A stretch of 5,358 nt of DNA from Methanobacteriota archaeon (GCA_002712645.1 PAUH01000030.1:31204-36561); one strand, 5' to 3'. Positions 1-5,358 are shown, counted from the stretch's first letter. Numbers and translations are program-made. The notes: generated by a model from the sequence alone, not told the origin.

Positions 1-17
1 TGAAAGTCAATATTCGC

Positions 18-23
18 TGAGGT
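18..23 (+). promoter_or_regulatory. Ribosome binding site of rps24e
   Basis: TGAGGT lies 6 bases upstream of the ATG at 30. It matches part of the archaeal Shine-Dalgarno consensus (GGAGGTGA) at normal spacing. This supports the ATG at 30 as the start and suggests the gene is internal to a transcript entering from the left, because leaderless first genes in archaea usually lack such a site. Confidence 0.6.
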
Positions 24-29
24 ATTTGT

Positions 30-344
30 ATGGAAATCATTGATAGGAAAGACAACCCTTTGCTTAATCGGGTTGAGATGAGATTTGTTTGGAATCATGA
101 AGGCAAAGCAACTCCGACCAGAAAAGAGATGGTAGAAGCGGCTGCAAAATCCGAGCCAAATGCAAAGAAGGAACTCACATACATCAAGGATGTTAGGACC
201 GTTTTCGGAAAGGGCCGTACCGAAGGCATCGCACTAATTTACTCGAGTGCTGAGTCAGCATCTATGGAACCTGGCTATGTAAGTGCTAGGCACAAAGATC
301 TGTTTGGAGAATCGCCATCTGAGTCTGAGGGATCAACGGAGTAG
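30..344 (+). CDS. rps24e: Small ribosomal subunit protein eS24
   Basis: This is archaeal/eukaryotic ribosomal protein S24e, a 104-residue component of the small ribosomal subunit, close to the usual archaeal length of about 100. Family hallmarks are visible: NPLLNRVEMRF near residues 9-19, the TPTRKEMVEA segment (family pattern TPSRxxV) near 28-37, the YIKDVRTVFGKGRTEGIALIY core near 51-71, and a closing Y-x-x-x-R (YVSARH). The tail after about residue 92 is acidic and Ser-rich. The ATG start has a Shine-Dalgarno site 6 bases upstream. The TAG stop is followed 5 bases later by the ATG of rps27ae, the standard archaeal gene order, so the two are almost certainly co-transcribed. Identification is by family motifs and by neighbour. 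Confidence 0.96.
   Translation: MEIIDRKDNPLLNRVEMRFVWNHEGKATPTRKEMVEAAAKSEPNAKKELTYIKDVRTVFGKGRTEGIALIYSSAESASMEPGYVSARHKDLFGESPSESEGSTE
338..341 (+). promoter_or_regulatory. Ribosome binding site of rps27ae
   Basis: GGAG ends 8 bases before the ATG at 350 and runs into the TAG stop of rps24e (342-344). The spacing is normal for a Shine-Dalgarno site. It matters because it supports 350 as the true start of rps27ae, which puts the in-frame TGA at 359-361 inside the translated region rather than in a leader. Confidence 0.6.
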
Positions 345-349
345 ATATC

Positions 350-535
350 ATGTCTGACTGAAAACCAAATCCAAATTCCAGGCACAGTAAGTACTCCATT
401 GAGGGGGGGAAGCTAGTTAGGAAAGCGCCTTTTTGTCCACATCCTTCCTGCGGCGAGGGTATTTTCCTAGCACGTCATGCAGACAGGTGGTCATGCGGAA
501 AGTGTGGCTACACAACCTCTGATTCAGAGGAATAA
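350..535 (+). CDS. rps27ae: Small ribosomal subunit protein eS31/S27ae, zinc-binding, with in-frame TGA at codon 4
   Basis: This frame encodes archaeal S27ae, a small zinc-ribbon protein of the 30S subunit (62 codons including the internal TGA and the terminal TAA). After the first codons it reads [12 protein letters not shown], then a four-cysteine zinc site (C29, C34, C49, C52, counting the TGA as codon 4) with [16 protein letters not shown], the family core. The first cysteine pair is spaced CX4C (CPHPSC), as in eukaryotic S27a, rather than the CX2C (CPRC) common in archaea. The ATG at 350 has a good Shine-Dalgarno site, yet codon 4 (359-361) is TGA. No ATG, GTG or TTG follows in frame before the zinc site; only an ATT at 398 could serve as a non-standard start. 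A single TGG-to-TGA change, real or a consensus error, is the simplest explanation. The gene follows rps24e directly and its last 28 bases overlap the opposing gene. Confidence 0.85.
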
Positions 536-1443
536 CCGCTCCATCGTTCGATAGCGCCATCGTTGCATATGCATTTGTCGGACCCTAGCATGCCAACGCC
601 TATTTCCGATCTCATTCGGATTCCCAATTGACCATTCTTAAATGAGCCATCATGACGCCATCCCGTCCATTTCCACTCCTGGCCATCAGCACAGGCGCCA
701 AGCACAGGGCCAGGAATTTTTCTTATGCGTTCAACCCAACCCCGATTACGATCCATTAGCGCGATCTCCCTGCCACGCGTCATGACCATGGTGCCCAATT
801 CACTCGAGTGCACAGCACGATTGACTGGATTCCGGAGATCTAGAAAACCTCTGTCCAATTCTGTGCCCTCTTCAGCAGATAATAAGATCCATTCACCTCC
901 CTCTGATAGCAACAAAACTCCTGATTCAGTAATCAATATCGATGCTATACGATCTCGAATTTCAGGTCCAGAAGATAGAGTCCATGACGGGTAATGAACT
1001 CTCCAAGACTCATTCACACTTGCCACATCATTTTCGATTTTGAGATCCATCGAGTATATCCCCAGGCCAGTTAGAGCGAATATGAATCGACTCTCTTCCC
1101 CGCCTATCGACTCAATCGTTCCTTCGAGCTTCCTCCACCAGGTGGCACCTTCAGGCCCTTTACCCTCATCACTTTCGCGACCCATTTCAGAAGTTCCTCC
1201 GAAATCAACAAAGAATTCTGTAGGGATCAGTCCCATGTATGACGACGCATCACCATCATACAAGTTCCATGATGCAATAATATGCCCATCAAGAAGAACT
1301 GATGATGATATTGGATTCGACATTGGTCGGAGAACATCTGTAACTAGCCCGCTTTTGTTTAATCCAATCAATCCTCCATCAGTTCCTACCACTATGCAAG
1401 CGTCATGATGGCCGTGTACACGTAGGGGCGTGACTGGCAGCAT
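508..1443 (-). CDS. Uncharacterised beta-propeller-like repeat protein
   Basis: I do not recognise a named family for this 311-residue protein. It contains repeated short hydrophobic strands followed by Gly/Asp turns, in the style of WD40/PQQ-type beta-propeller blades: [15 protein letters not shown] (15-29), [15 protein letters not shown] (119-133), [15 protein letters not shown] (175-189), [14 protein letters not shown] (218-231) and [12 protein letters not shown] (290-301). The last repeat resembles the first, as expected if the ring closes between the ends. No signal peptide or membrane segment is visible, so it is probably cytosolic. An acidic, Gly-rich insert (about residues 83-100) interrupts the middle. 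The ATG at 1441-1443 is the first available start and no Shine-Dalgarno site precedes it. It is divergent from dtdA across 66 bases and converges on rps27ae with a 28-base overlap. The frame is open throughout, and the overlapping plus-strand frames have no family-like content. The reality of the gene is fairly sure; the fold is inference. Confidence 0.8.
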   Translation of the reverse strand: MLPVTPLRVHGHHDACIVVGTDGGLIGLNKSGLVTDVLRPMSNPISSSVLLDGHIIASWNLYDGDASSYMGLIPTEFFVDFGGTSEMGRESDEGKGPEGATWWRKLEGTIESIGGEESRFIFALTGLGIYSMDLKIENDVASVNESWRVHYPSWTLSSGPEIRDRIASILITESGVLLLSEGGEWILLSAEEGTELDRGFLDLRNPVNRAVHSSELGTMVMTRGREIALMDRNRGWVERIRKIPGPVLGACADGQEWKWTGWRHDGSFKNGQLGIRMRSEIGVGMLGSDKCICNDGAIERWSGYSSESEVV

Positions 1444-1483
1444 GGGCGTTCGTCGAGGTGGAGGCAGTTCAACCTGCGCTCAG

Positions 1484-1492
1484 TTAATAATA
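1484..1492 (+). promoter_or_regulatory. TATA-like element of the dtdA promoter, possibly shared
   Basis: TTAATAATA is the most AT-rich stretch in the 66-base divergent region. Its centre lies about 22 bases before the dtdA ATG at 1510 and about 28 before the in-frame ATG at 1516. Archaeal TATA boxes sit about 26 bases upstream of the transcription start, so the transcript would begin at or near the start codon, giving a leaderless mRNA. This agrees with the lack of a Shine-Dalgarno site there. Read on the minus strand (TATTATTAA), it would give the opposing gene a leader of about 20 bases, so one element might serve both directions. Confidence 0.45.
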
Positions 1493-1509
1493 CACGAAAC
1501 AGCATACCA

Positions 1510-2427
1510 ATGCTGATGACGACCCTAATTTTGGCATCGAAGGCAGATTCTGCTTCATTGACACTTCACCAGGCCATGGTTGAGGCGAATACGTGGGAAT
1601 CGACCTCCTCCCCTCTGGGAGAATTGCTAATCAGCACCGAGATAGATGCTCACATGCTCCTTGTCAATGAGATACATATCAGAAGTGATAATATTGGTAA
1701 GATGCACATGGATTCGATCAACAAGAATATCGATGATATCATAGTCCTCTCAAAGCACGTTTCAAGTTCAGAAGTCCCTGCTATGACAGTTCATCCGATA
1801 GGCGTCCCAACCGGTCAAAAAATGGGCGAGAGTGGAAGATCTGGGGGCGTGTATGGGACGCTTGTACCTCCGAACCCCCGCATGGCCGCCTTTCTCAGAG
1901 CAATAGTCCGAAAAGGTGCTCTAGAGCCTAATTTATGTAATTTTGATTTGACATTAGAGGCAACACATCACGGCCCAGTAATGTCCCTCCCGACCATGTA
2001 TGTTGAAATTGGATCTTCAGAGAAAGAATGGACTGACTCGCACTTAGCCTCCATATGGGCTGAAATCATCGTCGAAAACCTCTCTGCCAAGGCGCCCGAT
2101 CTGAATAAACGTTGGATGCTGTGTATCGGAGGTGGCCACTACGCGCCTCGACACAGGGATATACTAATCAGATCAAATGAACTTGTAGGACACATACTTC
2201 CATCCTACTCGTTGCCTGATGTCAATGAGGAGGAGTCCCTCCATAATTTTGGGGAGATTCTCCGGGCAGCAATTCTGTCTATGAGGGCGGCCCGTCCAGA
2301 GGCACAAGTGATAGCACATCTAGATCGAAAGTCTATGAACTCAGATCTTAGAAGATACATCGTCGCCAAACTTGGCACCTTCGATGTAGATGTGGTCCGT
2401 GGTAAACAACTCTTGATCATTGAGTAA
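1510..2427 (+). CDS. dtdA: D-aminoacyl-tRNA deacylase (DtdA/DTD2, archaeal/plant type)
   Basis: This enzyme hydrolyses D-amino acids from mischarged tRNAs (classically D-Tyr-tRNA), freeing the tRNA and keeping D-residues out of proteins; it is cytosolic. At 305 residues it is slightly longer than the usual 270-300. Family motifs are in order: VHPIGVPTG (94-102), PPNPRMAAFL (120-129), EATHHGP (150-156), FVEIGS-type VEIGSSEKEW (165-174) and IGGGHYAPRH (206-215), the last two clusters being the presumed zinc/substrate site with conserved His and Glu. These place it in the DtdA family rather than bacterial Dtd or Dtd3. The ATG at 1510 is taken as the start; ATG at 1516 (MTTLILASK) is equally plausible and closer to the family N-terminus. 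No Shine-Dalgarno site precedes either, and a TATA-like element suggests a leaderless transcript. It is the first gene of a unit with proline dehydrogenase. Confidence 0.95.
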   Translation: MLMTTLILASKADSASLTLHQAMVEANTWESTSSPLGELLISTEIDAHMLLVNEIHIRSDNIGKMHMDSINKNIDDIIVLSKHVSSSEVPAMTVHPIGVPTGQKMGESGRSGGVYGTLVPPNPRMAAFLRAIVRKGALEPNLCNFDLTLEATHHGPVMSLPTMYVEIGSSEKEWTDSHLASIWAEIIVENLSAKAPDLNKRWMLCIGGGHYAPRHRDILIRSNELVGHILPSYSLPDVNEEESLHNFGEILRAAILSMRAARPEAQVIAHLDRKSMNSDLRRYIVAKLGTFDVDVVRGKQLLIIE

Positions 2428-2458
2428 TCGTCAAGTGCCTATTCGAACGAGCCGGAGC

Positions 2459-3433
2459 ATGAACTTGTTCGGGCGAGTCATTATGGCATTCATGCCGGTT
2501 ACCCCTAAGGCATTCATACGATTCATTTCCCGACGTTATGTCGCCGGACCAGAGCTGGAGGATGCTCTCAGAGTAATGCGCGAGATGTCATCTGAGAACA
2601 CGTCATTCACTGTCGACGTCCTCGGGGAAGATATTTCCACATTGGAAGGGACACAGCCATTCATCGAAGAATATAATCGACTTATAGAGGCAATAAGTCG
2701 GTCCAATCTGGATGCTCATGTTTCTTTGAAACCAACCGCCTTTGGCCTCGACATAGATTACGGATATGCCCTGAAGACTCTTTCAGATATAGTCCGCAAG
2801 GCGAATGAATCCCAGATATACGTCCGGCTTGATATGGAAGATAGCACACACACCGAATCAACTCTGAATATTATGGAGGATCTGTATTCTGAAGGACACC
2901 TCAACGTAGGGGTAGTCCTCCAAGGCAGATTATTCAGAACAAAAGATGACCTCTTGCGTATTGCCGAGACGATGGGCGAACACGCCGATGTCAGAATCTG
3001 TAAGGGCATATATCTTGAATCGCCAGACATAGCATACACGGGCTATTCGGACATCGTGAACGCCACAACGGATGCTGTCGATACAGCATTAGATCTTGGA
3101 ATGTATGTGGGCATTGCATCTCACGATCATCCGATAATCAACGCAGCCTTGCAATCTCTTCAATCTAGGGAGATAATACCTGAAAAACCAGATCCAAGAA
3201 ACCCAGCACCAGTAGTCAAGCCAGGGAAGGGTGGCGGATACGAGTTTCAGTTCTTGCTTGGAGTCAGGGGCGACGTAAGAAGACGACTCGCTTCCAATGG
3301 ACATCTGACTCGCGTCTACCTGCCCTATGGGAAGCAGTGGTATGAATACAGCATGAGAAGACTCAGAGAGAACCCTGGAATCGCTTGGCATGTGGCCAAA
3401 TCGATAATCATGCCATGGACAAACAGAAGATGA
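2459..3433 (+). CDS. Proline dehydrogenase (FAD-dependent, monofunctional)
   Basis: This enzyme oxidises L-proline to 1-pyrroline-5-carboxylate with FAD and passes electrons to the respiratory quinone pool, the first step of proline use as carbon and energy source. The 324-residue protein has the (beta/alpha)8 PRODH motifs in order: VSLKPTAFGLD (88-98), VRLDMED (122-128), VVLQGRLFRT (152-161), RICKG (179-183), IASHDH (219-224), YEFQFLLGVR (261-270), RVYLPYG (285-291) and YSMRRLREN (297-305), whose Arg pair binds proline carboxylate. It resembles PutB-type single-domain enzymes; no P5C dehydrogenase domain follows. A Pro-rich insert of about 20 residues (about 236-258) precedes the EFQ strand. 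I chose the ATG at 2459 because MNLFGRVIMAF resembles family N-termini. A TTG at 2420 would add 13 residues and overlap dtdA by 8 bases; neither start has a good ribosome site. It is probably co-transcribed with dtdA. Confidence 0.93.
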   Translation: MNLFGRVIMAFMPVTPKAFIRFISRRYVAGPELEDALRVMREMSSENTSFTVDVLGEDISTLEGTQPFIEEYNRLIEAISRSNLDAHVSLKPTAFGLDIDYGYALKTLSDIVRKANESQIYVRLDMEDSTHTESTLNIMEDLYSEGHLNVGVVLQGRLFRTKDDLLRIAETMGEHADVRICKGIYLESPDIAYTGYSDIVNATTDAVDTALDLGMYVGIASHDHPIINAALQSLQSREIIPEKPDPRNPAPVVKPGKGGGYEFQFLLGVRGDVRRRLASNGHLTRVYLPYGKQWYEYSMRRLRENPGIAWHVAKSIIMPWTNRR

Positions 3434-3435
3434 AA

Positions 3436-4023
3436 TCACTCTGCATGCAAGTACATTCTACGAATATCGGCCGCTGCTCTACGCCCCCTCAATGTGCGAC
3501 CTTTACCTGTATGTATGGCGCGAATCACCCATGTTGAACCTTCGACTTCAATATGAGTCTCACATGAGAAAATAGTGTCCGGACTGCATTCCATCGATGA
3601 TGAACGACTCACTTCTCCATCAGTCATAGTCAAGGGGATAATCACCCTGTCGACTCTGATGGCCCATCCTCTTCGAATGCTTCCCGCAACCATCTTCTTC
3701 ATACTTCGAGCATCCTGCCCCTCAAGACGAGTTATCGTCCACTCAAAACCATCGTGCTCGAAGGTATCGCCCACACGTATTTCTTCATCATCATCAGAAT
3801 CTATGCTCTCGAATGAAGAAGATTTGCCGTCGGAGAGCGTCATTCCTATTTTGACGAGTTTACTTGGCCGCAAGATTACGGTGTGGACATGATTGCATTC
3901 GGAACACCTGACTAGAAGATCCACTCCGCCCCCTGCCTCCTTCTCTCTTAACGTGACATGCTCCGTCTCCGACGAGCAAGATGGGCAGAATAGGTCTACA
4001 TGTCCCTCTGGTTTGGAAGCCAT
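3436..4023 (-). CDS. HVO_0476-family zinc-finger protein
   Basis: This is a 195-residue protein of the archaeal HVO_0476 family, conserved in euryarchaea and without an established biochemical role. The N-terminus has a four-cysteine zinc ribbon: CPSC (13-16) and CSECNHVH (40-47), very like the CPSC...RCSECGHVH of haloarchaeal members. An acidic stretch (SIDSDDDEE) follows, then a strand-rich part with two similar units, RVGDTFEHDGFEWTITRLE and THIEVEGSTWVIRAIHTG, and a basic end (GRRAAADIRRMYLHAE). No signal peptide or membrane segment is seen. The ATG at 4023 (MASKPEG) gives the family-like start. An in-frame TTG at 4032 has GGAGGG 8 bases upstream, and an ATG at 4074 would add 17 residues but overlap the divergent gene's start codon. 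It faces proline dehydrogenase tail to tail with a 2-base gap. A nucleic-acid-binding or translation-linked role is possible but inferred only from the zinc ribbon. Confidence 0.88.
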   Translation of the reverse strand: MASKPEGHVDLFCPSCSSETEHVTLREKEAGGGVDLLVRCSECNHVHTVILRPSKLVKIGMTLSDGKSSSFESIDSDDDEEIRVGDTFEHDGFEWTITRLEGQDARSMKKMVAGSIRRGWAIRVDRVIIPLTMTDGEVSRSSSMECSPDTIFSCETHIEVEGSTWVIRAIHTGKGRTLRGRRAAADIRRMYLHAE

Positions 4024-4040
4024 CGTTTTCAACGCGAGAG

Positions 4041-4046
4041 CCCTCC
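4041..4046 (-). promoter_or_regulatory. Candidate ribosome binding site for the zinc-finger gene
   Basis: On the minus strand GGAGGG lies 8 bases before an in-frame TTG (4030-4032) and 17 bases before the ATG at 4021-4023. The spacing fits the TTG and is too long for the ATG. If functional, translation would start with three extra residues at TTG. It also lies within the 49-base divergent region, so it could be chance. Confidence 0.3.
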
Positions 4047-4072
4047 ATTCTTCAATACAATGGAAAATAGCC

Positions 4073-4876
4073 ATGTTTGATATCTGGGGTCTTCAGCCAA
4101 GTATCGTGACACTCGCTGGCGGCAACCTTCCGATGAGGGGCGAAGAAGAAATTCTCCATGCCTTGATTGAGCAGAACCAAGACTTCAGTACGGACGAGCC
4201 AGAGATCGCTGCAAATATCGGTCAACAGATGCTACACATGGACCTTCCACTCCTTTCTCGAGATGCTCGATCAAGAATTCGAGACATCGCTGCTAGGGTA
4301 ACTCCTGAGAACGCAGTTCTAGTCGGGGGAGGTATCGGACATCTTGCTGCATGGCTGTTGGATGCGTGGGCCGCTCCAGATTCCAAGCGTCCATCATCAT
4401 TCAGAATCATAGAAGAAGGCGGAAAGTTCGGAGTGATATTGGATCGGCTTATACGCAGATATTCTGCTGAATCGTGGACTTCAGTCCTGTCGCGTCCATG
4501 GAATGAGGTGGTGGCTGAGACGACTGCATGGAATGCAGCGTCCGCGACGCCAGAAAACAGCGTCATTTCGCCCATACCGCTGCCATCGCCCACTGGCATG
4601 GTCATAATCGATGTACCCGAGGTGCAACGACCTGCCAGTCTCCGACTAGCATTCGAGATAGTCAAGAGAGATGGCATCATCATGGTGATTGAACCAGAAG
4701 TTCCAACAGGGGATGTGGGGGACTTTGAGCCAGGCAATCCATTGACCGAGGCTCAGAAACGTGTAGAAGCCTTCAACTCGTGGATTTCTGCGATAAGGGA
4801 ATCCCAGAAGCGCGGATTCAAGTCGGCCTTCGTTGAACTATCAGGTGCGACATTAGTCGTACTCATTGGTTGTTGA
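4073..4876 (+). CDS. Rossmann-fold, SAM-dependent methyltransferase-like protein
   Basis: This 267-residue protein has the layout of a class I methyltransferase, but I cannot name its substrate. The likely motif I is VLVGGGIGHLAAWLL (82-96), a Gly-rich loop after a hydrophobic strand. The next strand ends in acidic residues, RIIEEGG (111-117), where the ribose-binding acidic residue would be. PWNEVV (142-147) follows, then the motif IV-like strand GMVIIDVPE (175-183) and the strand RDGIIMVIEPE (199-209). The C-terminus (GFKSAFVEL-x4-TLVVLIG) fits the last beta hairpin of the fold. Residues 1-80 are helical and charged and may be a substrate or partner domain. The ATG at 4073 is chosen because the frame further upstream lies antisense to the zinc-finger gene; no Shine-Dalgarno site is seen, so it may be leaderless. 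It diverges from that gene across 49 bases and overlaps the opposing protease gene by 124 bases. Another nucleotide-binding Rossmann enzyme is possible. Confidence 0.75.
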   Translation: MFDIWGLQPSIVTLAGGNLPMRGEEEILHALIEQNQDFSTDEPEIAANIGQQMLHMDLPLLSRDARSRIRDIAARVTPENAVLVGGGIGHLAAWLLDAWAAPDSKRPSSFRIIEEGGKFGVILDRLIRRYSAESWTSVLSRPWNEVVAETTAWNAASATPENSVISPIPLPSPTGMVIIDVPEVQRPASLRLAFEIVKRDGIIMVIEPEVPTGDVGDFEPGNPLTEAQKRVEAFNSWISAIRESQKRGFKSAFVELSGATLVVLIGC

Positions 4877-5358
4877 GCATACTGCACTCTCTCAAAATCT
4901 TGATTTGAAGTACTTTCATCTGACACGTCCCCAATCAGGCCGACTGTATTTACGATTCCATAACCAAACCGATCGTCATGCCCGGTGACTCCTTCTTTCT
5001 GAGTGGATGTCTGCGATATGCGATTCTTGATGTCCTCTATGGCACTCCTGTCTCCTGAGCGAGCGAGGTCTGGCTCATTTTGCACTACCAATGCAAGGAT
5101 GCCCGATACCCAAGCAGTTGCAGCCGAAGTGCCACTCGAATAACCGTACCAACTCCCACTATTCGTGAGTAAAACCGGTACTTCAGATGCGGGAGCTATC
5201 ACCTCGGGCTTTTTGTCAGGATCCTGTCTTGGCAGAATCGGATTTGGCCAGAGACGACCATTATTGTCTCCCTCTGAACTGCCTGACCACACGTCCCCAT
5301 TGCGATTGACACCTCCAACACATATCACATCCTCGACTGATCCCGGGGAAGCAACATC
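4753..5358 (-). CDS. Subtilisin-family (S8) serine protease, C-terminal part, cut by window edge
   Basis: Only the last 201 residues are in the window; the frame is open to position 5358, so the start, any signal peptide and the catalytic Asp and His lie outside. Visible family features are: VASPGSVEDVICVGGVNRNG (2-21), the usual ASPA...VIxVGA strand; KPEVIAPASEV (50-60), usually KPDVxAPG; the nucleophile block SSGTSAATAWVSGILALV (74-91) with Ser78 in GTS, the usual form being GTSMAAPxVAG with Pro replaced by Ala-Trp here; and FGYGIVNT (131-138), the usual GxGxVNA end of the domain. After this comes a polar tail of about 60 residues with no membrane anchor or sorting motif. Such proteases are normally secreted and degrade extracellular protein; secretion cannot be checked here. 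The last 41 codons are antisense to the end of the methyltransferase-like gene. A GTG at 5328 is an internal valine, not a start. Confidence 0.9.
   Translation of the reverse strand, partial: DVASPGSVEDVICVGGVNRNGDVWSGSSEGDNNGRLWPNPILPRQDPDKKPEVIAPASEVPVLLTNSGSWYGYSSGTSAATAWVSGILALVVQNEPDLARSGDRSAIEDIKNRISQTSTQKEGVTGHDDRFGYGIVNTVGLIGDVSDESTSNQDFERVQYAQQPMSTTNVAPDSSTKADLNPRFWDSLIAEIHELKASTRF

Noticed and set aside
3..20. A short open stretch ending in TGA at 18-20 that could be the last codons of an upstream gene (reading KVNIR before the stop).
   Set aside because: Five codons are too few to support a gene call. The position fits the archaeal habit of having another gene just before rps24e, but nothing identifies it.
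359..361. TGA in rps27ae as a selenocysteine codon or as evidence of UGA-to-Trp code reassignment.
   Set aside because: Four other genes in the window terminate at TGA and Trp is encoded by TGG throughout, and S27ae has no known selenocysteine form. A point change or sequence error is simpler.
403..409. The run of seven G bases in rps27ae as a programmed frameshift or a homopolymer length error.
   Set aside because: The reading frame on both sides of the run (KYSIE before, GGKLVRK after) matches the S27ae family in one frame, so no shift is needed.
725..1408. Two open frames on the plus strand (725-994 and 1040-1408) opposite the propeller-like gene.
   Set aside because: They are fragmented, Ser/Pro-rich antisense shadows with no family motifs or ribosome sites, while the minus-strand frame is continuous for 311 codons.
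2758..3439. Minus-strand frames opposite proline dehydrogenase (2758-3039 and 3089-3439).
   Set aside because: The plus strand carries the full ordered set of PRODH motifs over this range, so these frames are shadows.
4222..4737. A 171-codon minus-strand frame opposite the methyltransferase-like gene.
   Set aside because: Its composition (Ser, Gly, Met, Thr-rich, no motif) is that of an antisense shadow, and the plus-strand frame shows a coherent Rossmann pattern.
1..5358. A defence system, toxin-antitoxin pair, CRISPR array, transposon, tRNA gene or integration site.
   Set aside because: I found no repeats, inverted terminal repeats, RNA gene signatures or defence-family motifs on either strand; the genes look like core chromosomal ones.

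Overview
This window looks like a compact archaeal chromosome segment of roughly 45-50% GC. It most resembles a Marine Group II type euryarchaeon (Candidatus Poseidoniales, Thermoplasmatota). The archaeal assignment rests on four things read from the sequence: ribosomal proteins eS24 and eS27/S27ae, which bacteria lack; an archaeal/plant-type D-aminoacyl-tRNA deacylase (DtdA/DTD2); an HVO_0476-family zinc-finger protein; and an AT-rich TATA-like element sitting just upstream of an apparently leaderless gene. The order-level assignment is inference from gene content and style.

Layout, left to right. (1) Positions 30-535, plus strand: rps24e followed by rps27ae, each with a Shine-Dalgarno-like site. 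The rps27ae frame carries an in-frame TGA at codon 4. (2) 508-1443, minus: a protein with beta-propeller-like repeats and no assigned function, whose 3' end overlaps rps27ae tail to tail. (3) 1444-1509: a short divergent promoter region with a TATA-like element. (4) 1510-3433, plus: a two-gene unit of dtdA and a monofunctional proline dehydrogenase. (5) 3436-4023, minus: an HVO_0476-like zinc-finger protein, ending 2 bases from the proline dehydrogenase stop. (6) 4073-4876, plus: a Rossmann-fold, SAM-methyltransferase-like protein of unknown substrate. (7) 4753-5358, minus: the C-terminal part of a subtilisin-family (S8) serine protease, running off the right edge and overlapping the previous gene by 124 bases.

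The genes switch strand as units. All three tail-to-tail junctions have either a 2-base gap or an overlap (28 and 124 bases), and the two head-to-head junctions are only 66 and 49 bases. Transcription must therefore stop inside opposing genes, and divergent genes probably share promoter regions. No stretch over 300 bases lacks a gene. There are no tRNAs, CRISPR arrays, insertion sequences or defence genes. Functionally the segment mixes translation (eS24, S27ae, D-aminoacyl-tRNA proofreading), amino-acid catabolism (proline oxidation) and protein degradation (subtilase), which fits a heterotroph feeding on protein.

I see no clear new multi-gene system. The strongest anomalies are the premature TGA in the ribosomal protein gene and the long antiparallel overlap at the right end.
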